Assembly (NCBI GenBank): GCA_003049485.1
Contig: PYST01000043.1
Location: 5,041-69,040 of the forward strand
DNA: 64,000 nucleotides
From: Ophioceras dolichostomum
Taxonomy: Eukaryota > Ascomycota > Sordariomycetes > Magnaporthales > Ophioceraceae
Direction of reading: 5' to 3'
The notes below the pieces were generated by a model. The model made no database searches, was not told the origin of the DNA, and worked only from the letters and a program-made list of their open reading frames with translations. The translations under genes were made by a program, and so were the position numbers. This document shows, one piece after another, positions 22,801 through 31,469 of the stretch (its first letter is position 1; each line of letters begins with the position of its first letter).

Positions 22801-24655
22801 TCTTTTCCGGCTCCGCCTCGGGCTCAGGTTCCGGGGCTGGCGGTGCGGGCGGCGGGGGTGGAGGCGTCTCCTCGACGGCGTTCTTGCCCTTCTTCTTTTT
22901 CTTGCTGGAAACGGCGCCCCAGCCACCCCATGTATCGTCAGCAGCCGCCGGCTCGGGCTCTGGCTCTTTGGGCGCCTCAACGACTTTCGGAGGCTCCTCG
23001 ACTACGGCACCCTTCTTCTTCTTCTTGTCTTTCTTGGATGCCGCACCCCAGCCGCCCCAGAGGTCGTCGTCGTCCTTTTTCTCCGGCTCCTCTTCCTTCT
23101 CGGGTTCAGGATCAGGAGTGGCCTCTGGCTCAGGGTCATCCCAAGCGCTCTTGGCCTTCTTTTTCTTGTCCTTCTTGGACGTCGCCGTGCCCCAGATGTC
23201 GTCAGAAGGAACGAGGTCTGCCTCCTTGGCCGCCGGAGCCGGCGTCTCAGCCGGCTTCGTCTCTTCCGCAGCCTCGCCCTTCTTTTTCTTTTTGTCCTTT
23301 TTAGACGTGGCAGGAGTGAACCAGGCGTCTTCTGCCGGAGCAGGTTCGGGGTCGGGCTTCTTCTCGGGCTCTGGCTCTGGCGCTGGGTCGGCTGCCGCGC
23401 CCTTCTTGCCCTTCTTCTTGGTAGCCGTGCCCCACCCGCTCCAGGCATCATCTGCAGCGGGCTCCGCGGTCTCCGTGGCCGCCTCCTTCTTGTCGTCGTC
23501 TCCGTCGACATCGCCCCAGACGTTGGCCTTCTTTTTCTTCTTATCCTTCTTACTGACGACGAAGCCAAATGCGTCCTCGGCCTCGTCCTTCTTCTCCTCC
23601 TTGGCCGGCTCGTCTCCGAAAGAGAAAGTGTCTTTGGTTTCCTCGGTCTCATCGAATGCGCCGAAGGTGAAGGTGGTCTTGTTCTTCTTCTTCGGCTTGG
23701 GGCGGTTGATGCTCCATGGGTTGTCTTCTTCCTTCTTCTCCTCGGCCGGCTTGGTCTCGGCGGCCGTCGCCGCGCCGAAGCCCCATGTGGAGCCGCCTGT
23801 GCTCCAGCTTGAACCCCATGCGCCGAAGCTAGGTGTCGTTTTGGTCCCACTGGTTGCACTGAAGCTCAAGTCGAGACTGGGGCCCTCATCAAGCTTGATC
23901 TCGTGGAAGGCATCGAAGGTGCTCGTCTGGGCGGCGGGGGGATCAGCCTTCTTCTCTTCTTCAGCGGCGGCAGCAGTAGCGGCGCCCTTCTTCTTGTTCT
24001 TCTTCTTGCTACCCGCGGCCGCCCAATCCCCCCACTCGTCCTCGGCATTGGCGTCGCCGCCATCACCGTCCTTCTTGTCGTCCTTCTTGTCGTCCTTGTT
24101 GTCGTCGCCTCCGTTGCCCGCGTCTCCGCCGGCACCAGCGCCGGAGTCCCCCCCGTTGGCGTTGTTATCAGCGCCATCGCCATCGCCTTCCTTCTTGGCG
24201 CCGTCGTCGTCTTTCTTGTCGTCGCCGCCGCCGCCCCAGGCCATCGGGGTTGAGGCTTGCTTCTTCTTCTTCTTCGCTGCCTGCTTGAGACCCCACTCGC
24301 TCGAGCCAGAGAAGTCCACATAGCAGGTGCTTGGATCAGCGAGAAGGCCACGCTCGCGACGCCTTTGGGAGTCGTTGCTGTCATCTTGACCAGCCGACGC
24401 TGTGCCGGACAGATCCTCCGAGTCTGGTATTCGGCGACTTGCCAGAGAGTCGGTCGCTATGAGGTCGGGCAAAGAAAGCAAGTCGTCCGAGGCGTTCGAG
24501 TCGGCTTCGGCATTAGGATCGCTCGAGGTGCGCTGAGCAAGGCGGGGCGCCCAGTATGGGCCGGTTTCCGGTACGATCAGGGGCCACTGGGACCGGGAGC
24601 GGAGCTTATGAGACTGCAGTTGGTTCGACGCGTCAGTGGTCGTGTTATTAAACAT
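16826..24655 (-). CDS. Giant disordered protein with about 28 Trp/Lys repeats
   Basis: First ATG at 24655, stop at 16826. An in-frame 141-nt intron (18259 down to 18119; GTACGA donor, CTAAC branch point, CACAG acceptor) is almost certainly removed, leaving about 2,562 aa. Residues 1-150 are Ser/Asp/Asn-rich. Then come about 28 irregular repeats of roughly 35-50 aa. Each has an acidic patch, W-G-F or W-S-G-W-G, a basic block SKKDKKKKGK, and a PEPEPE or Pro-rich spacer. A long Lys/Glu/Ala-rich coiled-coil-like region follows (KEKEKEKKKEKEPK, AEEQAAREAEE). After it come Ser/Pro-rich segments, a second Arg/Glu/Ala helical region, an RDRDRD run, and the C-terminus SSWWKKLTGQ. The sequence is almost wholly low-complexity. 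It may belong to the large fungal proteins loosely called involucrin-repeat proteins, but that is uncertain. No enzymatic domain or membrane segment is seen. An upstream exon cannot be excluded. Confidence 0.85.
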   Translation of the reverse strand: MFNNTTTDASNQLQSHKLRSRSQWPLIVPETGPYWAPRLAQRTSSDPNAEADSNASDDLLSLPDLIATDSLASRRIPDSEDLSGTASAGQDDSNDSQRRRERGLLADPSTCYVDFSGSSEWGLKQAAKKKKKQASTPMAWGGGGDDKKDDDGAKKEGDGDGADNNANGGDSGAGAGGDAGNGGDDNKDDKKDDKKDGDGGDANAEDEWGDWAAAGSKKKNKKKGAATAAAAEEEKKADPPAAQTSTFDAFHEIKLDEGPSLDLSFSATSGTKTTPSFGAWGSSWSTGGSTWGFGAATAAETKPAEEKKEEDNPWSINRPKPKKKNKTTFTFGAFDETEETKDTFSFGDEPAKEEKKDEAEDAFGFVVSKKDKKKKKANVWGDVDGDDDKKEAATETAEPAADDAWSGWGTATKKKGKKGAAADPAPEPEPEKKPDPEPAPAEDAWFTPATSKKDKKKKKGEAAEETKPAETPAPAAKEADLVPSDDIWGTATSKKDKKKKAKSAWDDPEPEATPDPEPEKEEEPEKKDDDDLWGGWGAASKKDKKKKKGAVVEEPPKVVEAPKEPEPEPAAADDTWGGWGAVSSKKKKKGKNAVEETPPPPPPAPPAPEPEPEAEPEKKPDDDFWAPATSKKDKKKKGKGATEVPAKELEPLAEEKTTTSFGDDWDVFGGGKKKKKAGIEEVVETPAAEEKPAEEEKPTTMGFDFGWGTTTSKKDKKKKGQSTFSWADEVEKEAEQTLEPEQPAEPVAKAETDDFWSTFGTAKKDKKKKGKAAEEEVPPPPPPPPEPEPEPVKEDDGWSFGWGASKKDKKKKGKAAEEEAPPPPPPAPEPEPEPELVKEENDWSFGWGATTKKDKKKKGKAPEEEVPPPPPPAPEPEPEPVKEENDWSFGWGAPKKDKKKSKAIVEETPPPPPVVPEPEKKEDNDVWGFATSKKDKKKKGKSDPEPVKEPDPEPEKPAEDDWSGWGSTSKKDKKKKDVAPDPPVEPAKEPEPVVEQKEDDMWGFTTTSSKKDKKKKGKNAVADPEPVKEEPVKEPEPEPEPVVEQKEDDMWGFTTTSSKKDKKKKGKNAVADPEPVKEEPIKEPEPEPVVEQKEDDIWGFTTTSSKKDKKKKGKNAVADTEPVKEEPVKEPEPEPEKKADEEDIWGFATSKKDKKKKGKSDPEPEPVKDPEPEPSEKKEEEDIWGFTTTTSKKDKKKKGKTTTAVEPVKEPEPEPEPPKKAEEDDFWGAVSKKDKKKKKGTDEVKEEPVPDPPAAEESNSWDAWGSTKKDKKSKKTSEALIDLDKEDSTKEDTAAKDDGGDDFWSTFGTKKDKKKSKKDDDAEKSIKPDSIEEPVEDDIWGFSSSKKKRDKSSSKNIPVEVVGETNLKSLKPDSVEEPKDDKADVYEWGWGTSSKKKSKSRKDDVAEVIPVAPTPPLDDVSELSEADDILDAPTGASKSKSKEKEKEKEKKKEKEPKLSKKELEKLEKEKKKAEKAEKEKAKREAQEAEEQAQREAEEQAAREAEEAAQREAEEKARLEREEQERKEAEEAAIIAEDAELKALQAKKDKGRPKMTRKDTERYNLLNGKANKRAEEKAAKEAEEQAAREAKEAEEAAAREVEEQAQREREEAEAEAAAAEAAAAAAKKSSSKSKSSSKDKDKSSKSKSKEAEKEKEKEKASSGAKTGKDKDKGTTAESQDLDDEFDLEQALQNLTPEEVEELLNEPDPPRKTAPQTDAFSFWGAPKKIAKGGSTEIKRAESSKVPEATMAATASFGFVASGADFWKDTPSTSTKAAGAGTSSMKTKKAVSGKIADRLKAFQTSDPLDEVDDAPAATDLSPSPPPAPPPPPPAPPADDKKANKSKSKKDKAAAAVAATAAAAVVAAAVAEIEVVEEPSPPRKTKKSSVPGSFPLDDDEDEIIDVVDMSEKKSKKSKSRSKADDAMPIPPPAPVPPPFVPDAPPPPPPPMTRSPPAEKSSSTEKSSKKDRPKINRDAPSWGMWSSTPRKEDKEDKKASSRSEKKDKESSSKKHRSEREEVPERVKETPSRARTTSVFASTPPLSRSASTRDKKSSSSRPSRRHSVDVNNGLVSPPPEEEIPEMTAKAAKILGVKPSGLKRSKTAPPATDEDDDIVMVATPEEIPSPDKSARRRSKVRFQQANNTGPLSPSPPEAPLHLPHNSRAHNDYQQQGTNTDSSLSPQAHNNKDDDIVMVDRPAAEPATPIKRTSSSAKKAGIATGLGLFGAILSTPRPEPPRRRNTLLMTDDEGHHSGHNNGGTASGAATDTEEARRAARRARRAEKAAEEARRAKDEARRERRRLREEEAEEARRQEEKDARKAERRAQRAREEAERLAAEEREAAAAKAERRRARKEREAAAAAAAEREAAEAAAAAAAAAAESERERERDRERDRDEERRKRREARRRASEQVSPVQQQEPEGGDSGGSGRQRRRKSEMIDVEREREREYRDRDRDRDRGDRDRDRDRDRDRDRDRDRDRDRRKDGWPHSGTSSWVKDHSDAPPPPEDEKSGSGDRERDRDRDRDDRGDRDRDQDDEDARRQARREARRRSRYDDLDAAAADDERRRRKRDREERRGGNNGGGSDGSEERRRRRESVFVDTTPRSSWWKKLTGQ

Positions 24656-27600
24656 AAGTTTTGGGTTGCGCTGCGCCCTTAGTTCGTGGTTGGAAGAGCG
24701 GCCCGTTAAGGTTCTGGCCGCGGTCTCTGGCCGTAGTGGTGGTCTCTGGCCGCGGCCCGCCCCTCCCAACAATGCGGCACCTCCGAATTCCCCTTTCTCG
24801 CAGCGCTACGAGCCACTAACGCCAGGTGGTCCCCTACATCCCCTGAATCGCAAATGTCTCGACGAGAAAGGGACAAAAAGCGAGAGCGCATTGTGCACAG
24901 TACAAGGAACGCTAACTGCAGAACAGGACTTACGCTATTGCGCAGGGCAATCCATGCCTGCGAAATCCATCTGAACCGCAGTCGCAGGTCTGCCTCTCTC
25001 CACGGGATGACGTCTTGTTCATCCCACCCAGTCGTCTTCGTCCCAAGCCGGGTCGTTCGCCAACGATCTACGTCGCTTCCTGTCCAGCCAGCGGACTGGA
25101 AGAACGAAACCTCTGCTGTGGCCATACTGGATGTCTAAGGCGCTGCTTGCGGTGTACTGGCGGGCAGATGTCAAACGCATGGACGCTGTCTTTGCGGCTC
25201 GCAATCGGGTCGATGGGGAGTGGCGAATCGTGCGTTTTGGGGAGATGCGCGGCGGTGAGGCGGTGAGATTGGAGAGAGGTAACCCTTGAGAAGTTCCCCC
25301 TCGTCTCGTTGATGGAAACCGCTTCTTCAAGGAGGTTTTGGTATTTCTTGTGTGATGTAATTCAGAAACCAAAAATGCTTAGGATCAAACAAGCTAGATC
25401 TGTTGGTATATCGCTGTATCTTTCGAGTTGGAGAGGCAATCTGACAGCCAGAAATATTGCCGGTAAAAAAAAAAGTTTGGTGGAGGAGAGACGAGGGTGT
25501 CAGGGATATATGGGATATCGATCTTGTCTGGGTTCGAAGTGGTGGGAGTCAGGGGGGGCGGTCGGCAAAGTACACGGACAGTACTTTGGTCGGTGTGCGC
25601 TGCTGCTGCGAGCTCTTCTGCGAATCGGTCTATTTTCCCTCCTGTTACCAATTATTTCGCTTCACAGCCCGTGAAAGATTTTCGACGCAGGAGAAGGATA
25701 AGGGCATGCGAAAGGGGAAGGAAGGGGGCCAATGGTGCTGTTGGATCTGGATGAAGAGGCGCACTTCGGCCTGGATTGGTGCAATCGCGGTGCAGTGTGA
25801 CACACCCTCTTCTTCGAAAAGGGATGCGGGATGCTGATGCATCTGCTGTGTACCTATTCTAAACCGGCCTTGCCCACTTCTGCCTCTGTCTCGAGGTGCC
25901 GAACCAACCAAGCACTTTGCCTTCCTGCCTGCGCCTGGCCAGCAAGGGACGAATCACGATCGACTCGCGGGACACAGCACGCCTGTAAGATTGGCGAAGT
26001 ACTCGATATGTATTCCGTAACTTCCACGAACTTTTCGATCAAGAGAAAGGAGACCAGAGGATGGCGAACAAACGAAAAGGTAAACAGAGACTGACCGCAA
26101 CTCTTTCTTGAATACAAGCCGATTGGTACCTACCAGATAAGCCGGAGAATGACTACTGTGGTATAATTGGGCCAGGTGACGGCGCGACGGGAGGGTGGTG
26201 GCAGATGGACTGCGTGTGACCGTGATTCGGGAATCAGTGTGCCAGCAGAGGGGACCACCTACTAGCAGCGAAGCGCAGGTGCAAACAAACGAATATTGAC
26301 AGATGTACAAGGAGGATCCGACAAACGAAGCCTCGCCCTCTCTCTCTCCTAATCCACGTCGTTTCGGGCTGGTGTCTACAACCTCTTTTCTCGCGTCGTT
26401 GCGTTAAAAGAGAGGATGAGAAGAAAGAAAAGGGGAAAAGGGGAAGAACTTCTTGAGTGTGTGCGAGTGTGCGTGCACTGAACCGGGCGATGTGCAGTTT
26501 TTGCTGGATGGCTGGGCAGCGACATCATTGGTCCGGGGCGTGATAATCCACCACCACCATCTCTTTTTTCTTCGTCTCTCTTCCGTAGGGGCCCTGCACA
26601 GACAGCCCACTTCAACGCTCAAAAAAGCATCACCGTGACGGCTCCCCCACCGGTCCATTTCTTCGTCCATTTGTGGAAACGGGAAGATTCTACTGTACTT
26701 CTACCGTCGCGACCATAACCATGGCAGAGGATGTACCGTTGCCAACCTTTTTGACCCTTCGGAAGCCATGACGGGGTGCCATCCTCTCTTTCCCCCTCCT
26801 TTCCCACCATCGATGTGGGCCAACCTTTATGCAGATGAACATGGCCACAAACCAGAAGTCATTTGGCCTGTGTTTGTCCAGATTGGCGCTCGCATACTCT
26901 GTCGTTAGTGTGGTTATTCAGTTGCATAGGAGTTGAAGCCTTGGGACTTCGCGATGTATGCCAACAGCATTCTGCTGGCGGCTACACTTTTTTCTCGCCC
27001 CTCGCTTTTTTATTTTCACTTTTTTTTTCTCGCCTGAAAGCAGGGGCGGGAAAAACCGCCGTGTGTATCACATCCCTGCCTGTGCCCTTATCCGGCTGGG
27101 AGGAAGGGGGCCATTCCAGGAGCCACGGAATCGAGTCTGTCGCGCACAGCCCTTTTATTGGGGGTGCGTGTCGATCCATCCCATCCGTCCACAGAGTCAT
27201 CCCTTTCGTTCTCTCCGCAGTTGCGTGGCTCACTCAGGTTGCTGATGAAAAATTTTAAAATCGCGGGCGGCTTTCCGCAGCGGACACGATGCGAAGACGC
27301 GTTTGCGCAACCACACTCCCGCCACTATTGTCAGATCTCAGCATCCTTACCGCTCCACATACGCGCTTTTTCGCGAAACCATCCATCAAAACGGTGCATG
27401 TCTCTCATAGTAAGGTATCGATACATGGATACATGGCCACGCTGGGCAGCGATGCGCTTATCGTACTCCGTACATACAGTAGTGTCCTGTGTGAGGAACC
27501 CTTCATGTCCAAGCAAACGGGCTCTGTGCAGCTCGGATGCAGCTCTTGCACGAAGTACAGGTCTCTGCTTACCCTGCTAGCAAGGCCTAGCCGGCTTAGT

Positions 27601-30007
27601 CTTGCAGATGTACCCGTTACGAACTTCCACGTCGACGGTTATGCACCTCACTCGCAGCATCGCAGGACGCATGCTGCACGCACAGTTTCAAGGGTCCCCC
27701 AATCGTGATTTTCCTATCCTAACTTGGCATATCTGCTGGGTTCGGTGTCTTTCTCCCGCTCGTCGCCCTACACGTGCTTCCAACGAATGTGGTCTCATCA
27801 GGAGATGGATCAGAATGCTCATTTTTTTCCCCAACGAGGCGCTGAATATTGCGCGGGGGATCACAGAATGCAGTATCTTCCCGGTTCGCTTACGCTCAAT
27901 ACTCGCAACCGTGTTCAGGCTTCAAGGGGCTCTTTTTCGTCCACTCCCTTCCAGCCGTGGTTAGATGAAATTATCATGCATTGTCCCACCATTACTTGAA
28001 GCCGCCTCTGCTAGTGGAGGGAAGGTAGGTGCCCATGCTCGTTTGCATTGAAAGAGGTACGAAATACTTCGTCTTCACCGCCAAACCAGTTGGAACCGAC
28101 GGAACATGACTGGACGGGAACGGACGTACGGGAGAAAATTTTTCTCTTATCCTCTCTCTCCCAGACATACGCGCGACAAATTATACCAACTCCAATATGT
28201 ATGATATTGATTCATTCTTCCCGCCGACGATCCTATCAGGCCTCCGCGCAGGTATTAGGCAACGCTGGAGTGCAGTGTGAAGTCGAGGTTCAGTGTCCAC
28301 TGTTTGTGGGACGCTGCATCACCACGATGCATCACCAACCCACTGCCACATCTTCTGCTTGTTGATTGCTGTCTTCGATGCCCCTCATGTTCCTTCGGCT
28401 AGTGCCAATGAACGGCGAAAGCCAAGTCCACATGGACGTCATTCGAAGCAGACCGAAGAGGCCCCTCAGAACCCCTTTCTACGAAGGCCGTGGTTGTATA
28501 CCGAGGCGCCAGACGGAAGGATTACTAGTGAATCTACTCCGTTCGTAAGGCAGCTTACAAGCCTCGGGATGGGGATTCTCATCCAGTCTAAGTATACTCT
28601 CGTCCCATGTGAAGCCTCCCTGGAATGAAGGCCATTGCCAGCCGAGAGGACTACCGACCCTCCGAGCTTCGTGTCAAGTCGATACATCTCCCGCCCGTCC
28701 AAGAAGCGGTGAAGAGGGGCCGAGGGCATCCAAGGTATGGAATTCGGGTCGGAAGGTGGAGCAAAGACGGCCAGATCATCGCAGCCCAACAAGGCGCTAT
28801 TCTATTTTTTTTTAAACTGCCATTCATTCGCTGGCGCGAGACTCCTGGTGGGAAGTGAAAACAAACAAATCAAGTCTACTAAACAGGCAGGTCGTCCGTC
28901 GTCAGTCCCATATTTTCCTTCCCGCTTCCGTTGACAAGCCCCCCGGCTCCGGGACGGATCTTTCGCCGCGCCGAGGCCATCTCCAATATATTGTCTCTGC
29001 CGGGTATCACCAAGCCGTGGAGGGGCAGACATTCTATCCGACCACCAAATTTCAGTGTGCAAGCGGAGTGATGGATCGGGCCGTGCCCGGAGATCCCACT
29101 GCGACGCCAGGTCAAGTGGAAGAAGGCAGGCAGCCTGTCATATTATTATTACGATTGAATCCGGCAAACTAAATTTACAAAAGCCGAAGGAAGGAGTAAG
29201 TGTGTTGCATGCGCAGTCGCAGTCGCGTCGGCCTCGTCGTCTTATTTGCCATCTCGTACGCCACCTCGATGGAGATTCTCAGCTGTCTTAAAAGGGAGTC
29301 AGCCAGCCAACGACCAACAAAGACAACCTACACACCCTCTTTTGGTGCGGTCAGCAGCTCTTTTTTAGGCGGCGCCTGCGCTAAAACGGCTCTGCCTCTC
29401 CCCTTTTTGGACGAACTCCGGACTCCCTCGGTTTGTGACAGCCGCGGCCATCCCCTGGCTGTGTCTGTTCTCGCGTTTCAAAAGTGACCATCGGAATCAT
29501 CCTGCCCCGTCTGCTAGTGCCGTGGACAGCTGACAAGAGGTTAGAGGCGAACCCCGAGTCCTGCTTTCAAAAGAACCGTTTTCTTCGACGGCTTCGTCAT
29601 TCTTTTGTTTTCTCACATACAAATACAACGAACATTCTTCCTCCCACTGTTTCTAGGATATTTTTTCTTCTCGTGTGCTCAGGTAGAGAGCTATTCAGCC
29701 CCAACATCAATCGGCAGCACAAACTTGGACCCCTGCGACAACTTTATTCTCAGTGGAGCGACGGCGAGCCACAGGCATTGAGCTACCTCACTCTGCAGCT
29801 CGCTTGATCTCGGCCTCCCGGATCTGATCCACGACGTCACCGGATCCGGCCCGGAGAGCGACCCCCGGCAGTTACACGACATACCTCATCCGCGCCTTTG
29901 TTCTCCTCTATTCATAGCTATCCTGAGCTTTCCCCATTTTTTCCCCTCTCCCACCCATCTTCATCAAGAAGACCGTCGCCCAACAAACCACAAACCACCC
30001 GCCCAAG
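24656..30007. other. About 5.3 kb without a recognisable gene
   Basis: No open frame shows domain similarity or sensible composition on either strand. The ends are presumably promoters of the giant repeat gene (minus strand) and of the DUF7053-like gene (plus strand; a C-rich leader is visible at about 29930-30007). Confidence 0.6.
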
Positions 30008-30802
30008 ATGGTCGCCCAGATGACAATCCACATATCCTACCCCCTACCGGCCAACGTGCCGCCGCAGATGATCCTCGACGCGCTGCACCAGTCCTACGAG
30101 CCGCTCATCAGGCCGCACCCGTACCTGAAGCAGTACAAGCAGCGGCGCATGTCTGTGTCGGAGGTGATCGACGACCCCTTTTTCCTCGCCGACGGCAGGA
30201 AGCTGGAGGCGTACGAGGTCATCGAGCGCGTGCCTATAATACCGGGCCTGCACAAGGACATCACCATCCCCGCCGTCTTCCAGAGCTTCGACAGGGGCGT
30301 CCGCTGCCGAGCCGACGCCCAGGGCGGCGTGCGGGTGTGGAGCACGTACGAGATTCGCCCGGTGAGGCATGAGCAGCAGGAAGAGCAGCAGCAGCAGCAG
30401 CCCGGCGCAGGTTTTGGTGGTGTCACCGCCCCCAAGTCGGAGGGATGGGAGCTGTTCGAGACGGCGAGGGTCCAGTGCAGCTCCCTCGTCAAGCCTTTTG
30501 TTGCTCGGTCGTTCGAGACCGCGCACCGCGAGATTCTGAAGGGGACAGTCGATGAGATCGTCAAGATGAACACGCCCGGCTTCAGCACCCAGCAAGCATT
30601 TGGCCCGCAGCCAGGGTTCAGCCCTCCTCAGCAAAGATACAAACCTCAGCAAAGCTACAACCCACAGCAGGGCTACAACCCTCAGCAGCAAGATTATAAC
30701 TCTCAGCAAGGTTACAATCCTCAACAAGGCTACACCCCTCAGCCAGGATTCGAATATCAGCAACAACAGCAAGGGCGCCGCTCTCAGCAAGGATTCATCT
30801 GA
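30008..30802 (+). CDS. DUF7053-like protein with Q/N/Y-rich repeat tail
   Basis: Single-exon protein of 264 aa starting at CCCAAGATGG. Residues 5-200 form one globular domain. It begins TIHISYPLPANVPPQMILDA and contains a YEVIERVPIIPG segment and a VRVWSTYEIRP strand. A short Gln-rich insertion (about 120-135) follows, and the domain ends with CSSLVKPFVARSFETAHREI. This arrangement resembles the fungal domain of unknown function DUF7053, a possible lipid- or ligand-binding START/SRPBCC-type fold; this is judged by eye only. Residues 205-264 are about seven degenerate copies of a Y-N-P-Q-Q-G / Y-x-P-Q-Q unit, then QQQQQ and a basic QGRRSQQGFI end, similar in composition to yeast prion-like domains. 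There is no signal peptide or membrane segment, so the protein is probably cytosolic. Confidence 0.7.
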   Translation: MVAQMTIHISYPLPANVPPQMILDALHQSYEPLIRPHPYLKQYKQRRMSVSEVIDDPFFLADGRKLEAYEVIERVPIIPGLHKDITIPAVFQSFDRGVRCRADAQGGVRVWSTYEIRPVRHEQQEEQQQQQPGAGFGGVTAPKSEGWELFETARVQCSSLVKPFVARSFETAHREILKGTVDEIVKMNTPGFSTQQAFGPQPGFSPPQQRYKPQQSYNPQQGYNPQQQDYNSQQGYNPQQGYTPQPGFEYQQQQQGRRSQQGFI

Positions 30803-31469
30803 GGCTCATGTTTGGCACGGCAAATGTGTTTCCTTTGTTTGTTGCATGGAAAGGAGTTTGGGGTTTCTCCCGCAGTCTCTTTATACCCGACTCGTTTCGA
30901 ATGTCTAAATCGTCAGTTCTTTGGCATCTGTATATGTTGCTCCGGTTGCTGCTGCGTATTATCCAAGCGACGGTTAGGGTCGCCGTAGTGGAACATGCCT
31001 TCCGATGATGAGCGCGTTACCAGTCTCATATCATTTAGTCCGGCTGTGGCCTAGGGACAATATAGCGGAGGTAGCGCTGCTAGCTAGCTCTCAGGCAGCT
31101 GAGCCGGGCGTTGCTGTTGTTGCTGCCGAATGCGGGACTAGGCTCCGAGGCCTGTGACGGTATGGGAGGGCTGCAGCGCACGCATCAGAGCAGGAATGTG
31201 GTTGTGCTGGGCGCCCAGCGCCCATCGCCACCCCGGCCAGTGATGGGTGGGTGGTAGTGGGGGCAGTCGTTGTAGTTGTAGTAGTGTTGTACATGGTCAT
31301 GGTACATATTCCTAACCGCAGCATCATTGGGATTCAGCGGCCGTCCCATCCCAGATGCTCCATCTCCCGATCGGGGACTCCCTTGCGCCAGCTCTTGTCC
31401 CTCTCATATTTGTAGTCAAGTGCGATTACGTCGGTTTCATTATACCCTTCTGTGGGGCTATATGTGTTC
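30803..31469. other. Intergenic between convergent genes
   Basis: No coding signal. It should contain the 3' untranslated regions of the DUF7053-like gene and of the membrane protein gene. Confidence 0.6.

Noticed and set aside
20511..24323. A 1,270-codon open frame on the plus strand
   Set aside because: It is antisense to the Trp/Lys repeat protein. The repeats keep the opposite strand free of stops, and the translation is a monotonous Ser/Phe/Gly mixture (FFFLSFL) with no domain.
24656..24772. Extension of the giant protein to 24772
   Set aside because: The extension would start at TTG; the first ATG in frame is at 24655.
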